From positions 1 to 7,320 of the forward strand of contig CACZSX010000023.1 in assembly GCA_902783915.1 (NCBI GenBank): 7,320 nt of DNA, read 5' to 3'. The stretch is from an uncultured Erysipelotrichaceae bacterium (GTDB lineage Bacteria > Bacillota_I > Bacilli_A > RF39 > UBA660). The translations under genes and the position numbers were made by a program. Below the pieces are notes generated by a model, which did no database searches, was not told the DNA's origin, and worked only from the letters and a program-made list of their open reading frames with translations. Below, piece by piece: positions 1 to 4,383 of the stretch; the first letter of the stretch is position 1; each line of letters starts with the position of its first letter.

Positions 1-7
1 AATGTTT

Positions 8-16
8 TGTTATAAT
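8..16 (+). promoter_or_regulatory. Extended -10 promoter of tRNA-Met
   Basis: A consensus TATAAT at 11-16 is preceded by TGT at 8-10, the TGn extension of an extended -10 promoter. The predicted transcription start is about 22-24, some 8 nt before the mature tRNA. Any -35 box would lie outside the window, so only this half can be judged. Confidence 0.7.
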
Positions 17-30
17 CTTAATTGTCTTAT

Positions 31-107
31 GGCGAGATAGCTCAGCTGGCTAGAGCAATCGGTTCATACCCGGTGGGTCGAGGGTTCGAATCCCCCTCTC
101 GCTACCA
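31..107 (+). tRNA. tRNA-Met (CAT), elongator type
   Basis: This 77-nt gene folds as a complete cloverleaf with an encoded 3' CCA (105-107). The acceptor stem pairs 31-37 with 97-103 and has a G1-U72 pair, which I recall as typical of Firmicutes elongator tRNA-Met. The D stem is GCTC/GAGC (40-43/53-56). The anticodon stem pairs 58-62 with 70-74, and the anticodon CAT is at 65-67 in the loop TTCATAC. The variable loop is 75-79, and the T arm is 80-96 with loop TTCGAAT. A fully paired-type end and the overall resemblance to elongator Met argue against the initiator, and the body differs from the CAT-anticodon tRNA-Ile2. One oddity is an A-C mismatch in the T stem (A81 opposite C95). Confidence 0.95.
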
Positions 108-117
108 ATGGTAAAAT

Positions 118-141
118 AATCAAACTATGTTTGATTTTTTT
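118..141 (+). terminator. Intrinsic terminator after tRNA-Met
   Basis: An 8-bp stem (118-125 with 129-136) closes on a TAT loop and runs into seven T residues at 135-141. It is AT-rich and therefore weak by itself. Its T tract leads straight into the promoter of the next gene. Confidence 0.7.
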
Positions 142-142
142 A

Positions 143-165
143 TGGTATAATAATAATGAGGTGAT
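143..165 (+). promoter_or_regulatory. Extended -10 promoter and RBS of the DUF362 gene
   Basis: TATAAT at 146-151 is preceded by TGG (143-145), an extended -10 element. No recognisable -35 box exists at the usual distance, where the terminator hairpin lies instead. The Shine-Dalgarno sequence GAGGTGAT is at 158-165, 3 nt before the ATG at 169. The predicted start (about 158) puts the ribosome binding site at the very 5' end of the mRNA. Confidence 0.65.
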
Positions 166-168
166 AAT

Positions 169-1059
169 ATGAATAAATCAATAGTATATTTTACAAAGGA
201 AATAACTCCTGAATCTTTAATTAAAATATATGAAAAATTAGGAGTAGAATTAAAAGGTAAAATAGGTGTTAAAGTATCAACAGGTGAAGATGGTGCTAAA
301 GGATATTTAAAAGCAGATTTAATTGGCCCATTTGTTAAAATGTTAAATGGTACAATACTTGAATGCAATACGGCATATCCTGGCGCTAGAAATAATAAAG
401 AGGATCATATGAAAGTAGCTGAAAAGCATGGATTTACATCTTTTGCAGAAGTAGATATTATGGATGGAGATGGTGAATTTAAAATACCAGTTAAGAATGG
501 TAAACATTTAAAATATGATATAGTTGGTGACAACTTTAAAAATTATGATTCAATAGTTAATTTGGCACATGGTAAGGGACATGCTATGGGCGGATTTGGC
601 GCTAATTTGAAAAATCAATCAATAGGAATAGCGTCAAGAAATGGTAAGGCATATATTCATAGTTGTGGTCAAGATGAGAACCCTGATACGGCATGGGGTA
701 GACCTTATGAGCAAATTGAGTTTATTGAATCAATGGCTGAAGCTGCAACAGCAGTTGCTGACTATTTAAAAGAAAATAATAAGCAAATAGTATATATAAC
801 TATAATGAATGCCTTATCAGTAGATTGCGATTGTGATGCGCATCAAGGTAATCCTGTAATGGGAGATTTAGGAATTGTAGCAAGTTTAGATCCAGTTGCA
901 AATGATCAAGCATTTATTGATATGATATGGAATAGTAATGATCCTGGTAAAGAAGAATTAATAGAAAGAATTGATAGTAGATTGGGTAGAGAAATACTTC
1001 CATATGCTGAAAGTTTAGGGCTTGGTTCAACAAAATATGAATTAGTTAATATTGATTAA
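169..1059 (+). CDS. DUF362 domain-containing protein, short form without ferredoxin domain
   Basis: This is a 296-residue soluble protein that I recognise as the DUF362 family, often named uncharacterised Fe-S centre protein; its biochemical role is not established. Family-like stretches are GVKVSTGEDG (33-42), YLKADLIGP (46-54), HGKGHAMGGFGANLKN (134-149), HSCGQDENPDTAWGRPYE (164-181) and the cysteine pair DCDCDAH (219-225). Conserved Cys66, Cys166, Cys220 and Cys222 with His134, His138 and His225 could bind a metal or cluster. Many homologues carry a C-terminal CxxCxxC ferredoxin domain, and this one has none. No signal peptide or membrane helix is visible. The start at 169 is supported by GAGGTGAT at 158-165. 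The gene stands alone between two terminators, so it is probably monocistronic. Family call is fairly sure; function is unknown. Confidence 0.82.
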   Translation: MNKSIVYFTKEITPESLIKIYEKLGVELKGKIGVKVSTGEDGAKGYLKADLIGPFVKMLNGTILECNTAYPGARNNKEDHMKVAEKHGFTSFAEVDIMDGDGEFKIPVKNGKHLKYDIVGDNFKNYDSIVNLAHGKGHAMGGFGANLKNQSIGIASRNGKAYIHSCGQDENPDTAWGRPYEQIEFIESMAEAATAVADYLKENNKQIVYITIMNALSVDCDCDAHQGNPVMGDLGIVASLDPVANDQAFIDMIWNSNDPGKEELIERIDSRLGREILPYAESLGLGSTKYELVNID

Positions 1060-1082
1060 AAAGCAAATTATTTGCTTTTTTT
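1058..1082 (+). terminator. Intrinsic terminator of the DUF362 gene
   Basis: A perfect 10-bp stem (1058-1067 with 1071-1080) has a TTA loop and a run of seven T at 1076-1082. It begins inside the TAA stop codon (1057-1059). The A tract on the 5' side could let it act in both directions. Confidence 0.85.
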
Positions 1083-1084
1083 CA

Positions 1085-1100
1085 TATAATATTATGGTGA
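1085..1100 (+). promoter_or_regulatory. -10 element and RBS of the DUF5661-like gene
   Basis: TATAAT lies at 1085-1090, only 2 nt after the preceding terminator's T tract, with no TGn extension and no clear -35 box. GGTGA at 1096-1100 is the ribosome binding site, 4 nt before the ATG at 1105. A start near 1097 would leave almost no 5' leader. Confidence 0.5.
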
Positions 1101-1104
1101 TACG

Positions 1105-1365
1105 ATGTATGATTTAAATGATGCTTTATATATAGCGTCAATCCTAAATATAAAATTTGATAAATTTAGCCCTCAAGAGTTTTTAGATGGAATAAATATA
1201 GAACTAGAACATGGTACTATTAATAAATGTACAAATGTAACAAATGATAATTTATTATTAACTGCTAAAATAGCACTAGCACATTTAAATGAATATCCAA
1301 ATTATTATAATAAAGATTATGGAATAAAATCATTTGAAAAATTTTTAGAAAGTAAGAGTTTATAA
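1105..1365 (+). CDS. Small DUF5661-like protein of unknown function
   Basis: This 86-residue protein has no signal peptide or membrane helix and is probably cytosolic. It resembles the DUF5661 family as I recall it: an amphipathic N-terminal segment, FSPQEFLDGINIELEHG (21-37), the polar stretch NVTND (44-48), and the helix AKIALAHLNEYPNYY (54-68). The ELEHG and ALAHLNE residues are the most family-like. The family has no established function known to me; it appears as a small stand-alone protein in many bacteria. The ATG at 1105 is preferred because GGTGA sits at 1096-1100. The gene is flanked by its own terminators and is not in an operon with either neighbour. The length looks complete. The family assignment rests on memory of motif patterns and is moderately sure; that this is a real gene is more secure. 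Confidence 0.72.
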   Translation: MYDLNDALYIASILNIKFDKFSPQEFLDGINIELEHGTINKCTNVTNDNLLLTAKIALAHLNEYPNYYNKDYGIKSFEKFLESKSL

Positions 1366-1410
1366 AAAAGTACAGATAAAAGAATATTATTCTAATATTT
1401 GTATTTTTTT
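1364..1410. terminator. Bidirectional intrinsic terminator between DUF5661-like gene and the minus-strand sRNA
   Basis: Arms 1371-1378 and 1396-1403 pair (one G-U), and an inner stem pairs AGAAT (1381-1385) with ATTCT (1389-1393) across an A-A internal loop. On the plus strand it is followed by seven T (1404-1410). On the minus strand the A run at 1364-1369 supplies a six-T tail. It would stop transcription of the gene to its left and any read-through of the minus-strand RNA from its right. Confidence 0.7.
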
Positions 1411-1420
1411 GTATATAAAT

Positions 1421-1493
1421 AAAAAACGCATCTCATTCATTGTGAATTAGATGGCACCTAAGAGGTACATCTGAGTTACAATCAAATGTATCC
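1421..1493 (-). ncRNA. Putative ~73-nt small RNA with two mutually exclusive hairpins
   Basis: This is predicted from a promoter and a terminator on the minus strand; I recognise no known RNA family. Transcription should start near 1493 and end in the T6 corresponding to 1426-1421. The first hairpin (1472 to 1449) pairs AGATG with CATCT and, inside that, ACCT with AGGT around a CTT loop. The second (1453 to 1429) pairs CATCT with AGATG and ATTCA with TGAAT around a CAA loop, and is followed by CG and six U, so it looks like an intrinsic terminator. Both hairpins need the same five bases at 1449-1453, so only one can form at a time, as in an attenuator. No gene lies downstream on the minus strand, so a stand-alone sRNA is more likely than a riboswitch leader. 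It is divergent from zur. Confidence 0.55.
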
Positions 1494-1499
1494 ATTTTT

Positions 1500-1528
1500 A
1501 ATATAACATTAATTTTATTATGTGCCAA
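1500..1528 (-). promoter_or_regulatory. Minus-strand promoter for the putative sRNA
   Basis: Read on the minus strand, TTGGCA (1528-1523) is a -35 box matching TTGACA at five of six positions. A 17-bp spacer (1522-1506) follows, then the -10 box TATATT (1505-1500). TGT just upstream of the -10 box adds an extended -10 element. The expected start is a G at 1493. It is the closest to a full consensus of any promoter in the window. Confidence 0.65.
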
Positions 1529-1531
1529 ATA

Positions 1532-1559
1532 TTGATTTCTTAATTAATTAGTGTATAAT
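1532..1559 (+). promoter_or_regulatory. Promoter of the zur-znuACB operon
   Basis: The -35 box TTGATT (1532-1537) is separated by 16 bp from the -10 box TATAAT (1554-1559). The predicted start is about 1566. It is back-to-back with the minus-strand sRNA promoter, with only 3 bp between the two -35 boxes. Confidence 0.65.
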
Positions 1560-1560
1560 A

Positions 1561-1583
1561 AAATTGAAAATGATTTTCAATTT
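1561..1583. promoter_or_regulatory. Fur-family (probable Zur) operator, perfect 23-bp palindrome
   Basis: The half-site AAATTGAAAAT (1561-1571) is mirrored exactly by 1573-1583 around a single central G at 1572. An odd-length inverted repeat with a one-base centre is the usual form of Fur, Zur and PerR boxes, and the core GAAAATGATTTTC is Fur-box-like. It covers the predicted transcription start and ends one base before the Shine-Dalgarno sequence of the Fur-family gene. Bound repressor would therefore block initiation. As the only such site seen in the window, it probably controls the whole zinc operon, including the repressor itself. Confidence 0.75.
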
Positions 1584-1592
1584 GGAGGAATT

Positions 1593-1970
1593 ATGACATA
1601 TAATACTAAACAAAAAGATAAAATATTAAATGTTATTATGAATTATAAACATGAATTTACGATAAGAGATATACATAATAAAATACCTAATATTGGTCTT
1701 ACAACTATATATAGATTAGTAGATAAACTTGTATTAGATGGTAGGTTAAATAAATATATTACTAAAGATAATATTACTTATTATGAGTATTTAGAAGAAT
1801 GTGATAATAATAATCATTTTTATTTGAAATGTGATAAATGTGGTAATATGGTTCATATAGATTGTGATTGTATAAATGAGTTAAAAAGTCATATATTTAA
1901 AAATCATAATTTTAAGTTAAATAAAGATCATATCATTATAAATGGTATATGTGATAAGTGTGGTGATTAG
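1593..1970 (+). CDS. zur: Fur-family transcriptional repressor, probable zinc-uptake regulator Zur
   Basis: This 125-residue DNA-binding protein should repress zinc-uptake genes when zinc is bound. The N-terminal winged helix includes the recognition region GLTTIYRLVDKLVLDGRL (35-52). The C-terminal dimerisation half has the two CxxC pairs that hold structural zinc in Fur proteins (Cys80/Cys83 and Cys120/Cys123). Extra candidate metal ligands are Cys70, His75, His88, Cys91 and Cys93. It lacks the HHDH cluster common in Fur. The ATG at 1593 is chosen because GGAGG sits at 1584-1588; a longer frame from GTG 1551 would overlap its own promoter and operator and has no ribosome binding site. The TAG stop abuts the znuA start with no gap. 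Zur, rather than Fur or PerR, is inferred mainly from its place ahead of znuACB. Confidence 0.88.
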   Translation: MTYNTKQKDKILNVIMNYKHEFTIRDIHNKIPNIGLTTIYRLVDKLVLDGRLNKYITKDNITYYEYLEECDNNNHFYLKCDKCGNMVHIDCDCINELKSHIFKNHNFKLNKDHIIINGICDKCGD

Positions 1971-2870
1971 ATGAAGAAATTATTTATTTTATTATTTTTC
2001 TTAATATGTTTGATGGGCTGTAGTACTAAAAATGAAAATATAACTATTATATCAACTTCGTTTCCTGGATATGATTTTGTAAGAGCAATAACAAAAGATA
2101 GTAATATTAATGTTAAAATGCTTATTAAACCAGGTGTAGAAATACACAATTTTGAACCAACTCCAAAAGATATAATAAATATAAAAAATAGTGATTTATT
2201 TATATATGTAGGTGGAGATTCTGATGAATGGGTATCTGACATTTTAAATGATATTAATAAAGATAAAACCATTAAACTTATGGATTTAGTAGAATTAACT
2301 AATGAAGAATTAAAAGAGGGTATGGAAGGTAATGATGAAGTTGAATATGATGAACATGTATGGACAAGTCCAATAAATGCTATTGAAATAATTAATAAAT
2401 TAAAAGATGAAATAATAATTATAGATTCTTCTAATAAAGAATTATATGAAAAGAATGCTAATGAATATATAAAAGAATTATATGATATAGATAATAAAAT
2501 AAGAGATATAGTAAATAATTCTAAAACAAAAGAAATAATATTTGGAGATAGGTTCCCAATTATATATTTTACTGATGAATATAATATAAATTATTATGCA
2601 GCATTTAAGGGGTGCGCACATGAGACGGAAGCAAGTTCAAAGACTATTGCATTTCTAATAAATAAGGTAAAAGAAGATAAGATACCAGTGGTATTTAAAT
2701 TAGAATTATCTAGTGGTAATATTGCAAATACTATAAGTAAAGAAACAAATGCTAAAGTATTGGAATTTAATAGTGCACATAATATTACTCCAGATAATTT
2801 TAAAAATGGTATTACTTATGTAGATATAATGAAAAAGAATATAGAAGTACTGAAGGAAGCGTTATCATGA
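1971..2870 (+). CDS. znuA: Zinc ABC transporter substrate-binding lipoprotein, ZnuA-like
   Basis: This 299-residue extracytoplasmic protein should capture zinc and hand it to the ZnuB permease. The signal peptide ends in the lipobox LMGC, with Cys17 as the predicted lipid-attached residue. Cluster A-I (metal-binding, ZnuA/PsaA-type) hallmarks follow: GVEIHNFEPTP (55-65), DEHVWTSP (127-134), DRFPIIYF (193-200), AAFKGCAHETEASS (210-223) and FNSAHNIT (266-273). Likely metal ligands are His59, His129, His217 or a nearby Glu, and His270. The loop before His129 is rich in Glu and Asp rather than His. The start codon follows the zur stop directly, with GGTGAT inside the end of zur (1962-1967) as ribosome binding site, so translation is probably coupled. 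Zinc is inferred from the Zur context; manganese cannot be excluded from sequence. Confidence 0.9.
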   Translation: MKKLFILLFFLICLMGCSTKNENITIISTSFPGYDFVRAITKDSNINVKMLIKPGVEIHNFEPTPKDIINIKNSDLFIYVGGDSDEWVSDILNDINKDKTIKLMDLVELTNEELKEGMEGNDEVEYDEHVWTSPINAIEIINKLKDEIIIIDSSNKELYEKNANEYIKELYDIDNKIRDIVNNSKTKEIIFGDRFPIIYFTDEYNINYYAAFKGCAHETEASSKTIAFLINKVKEDKIPVVFKLELSSGNIANTISKETNAKVLEFNSAHNITPDNFKNGITYVDIMKKNIEVLKEALS

Positions 2871-3535
2871 GTTTGATTGAATTAAAAGATTTAACACTTG
2901 GTTATGATAATCAAGTTGTGTTAAAAAATATTAATATTAATATTGAAGACAATGATTTTATATGTGTAGTAGGACCTAATGGTAGTGGTAAATCAACATT
3001 GATAAAAGGTATATTGGGGCTTATAAAACCCATTAGTGGTAAGGTAATATATAATAATTTAAAGCAAAATTTTATTGGTTATATGCCACAAGAAACATTG
3101 GTAGATAAAAATTTTCCAGCATCTGTATATGAAATAGTATTATCTGGTACTTTAAATAATGTAAATTTCTATACAAAGAAAGAAAAAGATAATGCTTTAC
3201 ATAATTTAAAAATATTAGGTATAGAAAAGTTAAAAGATAAGAATTTTTGTGATTTATCTGGTGGAGAAAGACAAAAAGTATTATTAGCAAGAAGTTTATG
3301 CGCAACATCTAAATTATTAATATTAGATGAACCATCTAATAATTTAGATAGTAAATCTAAAAAAGATTTATATAATACAATAATAAAATTAAATAAAAAT
3401 AATATAACTATTATAATGATTACTCATGATCTTGATCATGATAATTTAATAGGTAATAAAATATTATCATTAAGAGAAGATGAAATATTCTTTGGTAGTA
3501 CAAAAGAATTTGTAAGGAGGATACATCATGAGTAG
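2867..3535 (+). CDS. znuC: Zinc ABC transporter ATP-binding protein, ZnuC-like
   Basis: This is the 222-residue cytoplasmic ATPase that powers the ZnuB permease. All ABC motifs are present: Walker A GPNGSGKST (36-44), Q-loop Gln75 in YMPQ, signature LSGGERQ (130-136), Walker B LLILDEP (150-156), the D-loop SNNLD, and H-loop His187 in ITHDL. The length is normal for a single-domain metal-uptake ATPase, and nothing important is missing. Its ATG overlaps the znuA stop in an ATGA tetranucleotide (2867-2870), a sign of coupled translation. An AAGGA sequence just upstream can serve as ribosome binding site. The overlap at the 3' end with znuB confirms operon membership. Specificity for zinc comes from the neighbours, since ATPases of zinc and manganese importers look alike. 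Confidence 0.9.
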   Translation: MSLIELKDLTLGYDNQVVLKNININIEDNDFICVVGPNGSGKSTLIKGILGLIKPISGKVIYNNLKQNFIGYMPQETLVDKNFPASVYEIVLSGTLNNVNFYTKKEKDNALHNLKILGIEKLKDKNFCDLSGGERQKVLLARSLCATSKLLILDEPSNNLDSKSKKDLYNTIIKLNKNNITIIMITHDLDHDNLIGNKILSLREDEIFFGSTKEFVRRIHHE

Positions 3536-4340
3536 TATTGTTGAAATGTTTTCATATTCTTTTATGATAAAAGCATTAATAGTAGGAATTCTTATATCAC
3601 TTTGTGCATCTTTAATAGGAGTATCACTTGTATTAAAAAGAAATTCTATGATAGGAGATGGATTGTCACATGTAGGTTTTGGTGCTTTTGCAATAGCGTC
3701 AGTATTTAATTTTACACCAATATACTTTGCACTTCCTATCGTAATAATATCTTCATTCTTAATATTAAAATTAAATGAAAATAGTAAGTTACAGGGTGAT
3801 TCATTAATAGCTATATTATCATCTAGTTCTCTTGCAATAGGAACATTTGTAATATCAATATTTGGAGTAAATACTGATATAAATAATTATTTATTTGGTA
3901 GTATATTATCAATTAGTGATATAGATATAATAATAAGTATAATATTATCTACATTTATAATTACTTTATATATATTTTCATATAACAAAATATTTGCTAT
4001 TACATTTGATGAAAAATTTGCAAAAAGTATAGGTATAAATACTGATTTATATAATATGTTATTTGCAATATTGTGTTCAATAGTAGTAGTACTAGGTATG
4101 AGACTTATGGGTTCACTTCTAATATCTAGTTTAATAATATTTCCAACATTATCATCTATGATGTTATATAAAAATTTTAAAAGTGTAGTAATATCAAGTA
4201 CTATAATATCAATAATATCATTTATAGTAGGTCTTATTAGTTCTTATATATTAAATACACCGACAGGTTCTACTATAGTAATAATAAATTTAATAGTATT
4301 TATTATATTAAAATTAATATCTAAAATAAAATCAAATTAG
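3528..4340 (+). CDS. znuB: Zinc ABC transporter permease, ZnuB-like (ABC-3 family)
   Basis: This 270-residue integral membrane protein forms the zinc channel of the importer, probably as a dimer. It has about eight or nine hydrophobic segments, roughly at 14-36, 46-61, 63-80, 94-112, 132-151, 175-190, 194-211, 219-241 and 247-266. ABC-3 family stretches include GDGLSHVGFGAFAI (43-56), GDSLIAILSSSSLAIG (90-105), the cytoplasmic coupling region FDEKFAKSIGI (160-170) and RLMGSLLISSLIIFPTLSS (192-210). The ATG at 3528 overlaps the last 8 nt of znuC and has a strong AAGGAGG at 3514-3520. The 3' end of the gene forms the first arm of the operon terminator. Family call is secure; the metal is inferred from the Zur-like repressor at the head of the operon. 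Confidence 0.9.
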   Translation: MSSIVEMFSYSFMIKALIVGILISLCASLIGVSLVLKRNSMIGDGLSHVGFGAFAIASVFNFTPIYFALPIVIISSFLILKLNENSKLQGDSLIAILSSSSLAIGTFVISIFGVNTDINNYLFGSILSISDIDIIISIILSTFIITLYIFSYNKIFAITFDEKFAKSIGINTDLYNMLFAILCSIVVVLGMRLMGSLLISSLIIFPTLSSMMLYKNFKSVVISSTIISIISFIVGLISSYILNTPTGSTIVIINLIVFIILKLISKIKSN

Positions 4341-4357
4341 TAAAATTTGATTTTTTT
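4328..4357 (+). terminator. Intrinsic terminator of the zur-znuACB operon, overlapping the znuB stop
   Basis: An 11-bp AT-rich stem pairs 4328-4338 with 4344-4354 around a 5-nt loop (4339-4343), and seven T follow at 4351-4357. The 5' arm lies within the last codons of znuB, and the TAG stop (4338-4340) sits at the loop. Confidence 0.75.
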
Positions 4358-4361
4358 ATAG

Positions 4362-4380
4362 TATAATAAAATTGAGGTGA
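4362..4380 (+). promoter_or_regulatory. -10 element and RBS of the exporter operon
   Basis: TATAAT lies at 4362-4367, 4 nt after the T tract of the preceding terminator, with no clear -35 box. The Shine-Dalgarno sequence GAGGTGA is at 4374-4380, 3 nt before the ATG at 4384. The 35 nt at 4346-4380 match 130-164 at 32 positions. Confidence 0.55.
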
Positions 4381-4383
4381 GTT

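Noticed and set aside
1448..1471. Seven-codon leader peptide (MYLLGAI) on the minus strand inside the sRNA
   Set aside because: It has no Shine-Dalgarno sequence, shows no regulatory codon run, and no gene follows on that strand, so a chance frame is more likely.
1429..1472. T-box or known metabolite riboswitch ahead of zur on the plus strand
   Set aside because: No T-box consensus or recognised aptamer core is present, and the zur promoter lies downstream of this element, so it would not be in the zur mRNA.
1485..1498. AAATG...CATTT inverted repeat at the predicted sRNA start as a second Zur site
   Set aside because: It is a short even-length repeat with a 4-nt spacer and does not match the 11-1-11 operator at 1561-1583; such repeats are common in AT-rich DNA.
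1551..1592. Longer N-terminus for the Fur-family protein starting at GTG 1551
   Set aside because: The extra 14 codons lie over the TATAAT box and the palindromic operator, and no ribosome binding site precedes GTG 1551. ATG 1593 has GGAGG at the right distance.
3072..3308. Minus-strand open frame inside znuC
   Set aside because: It lies wholly within a well-supported ATPase gene, lacks a ribosome binding site, and its product is a low-complexity hydrophobic sequence typical of an antisense shadow frame.
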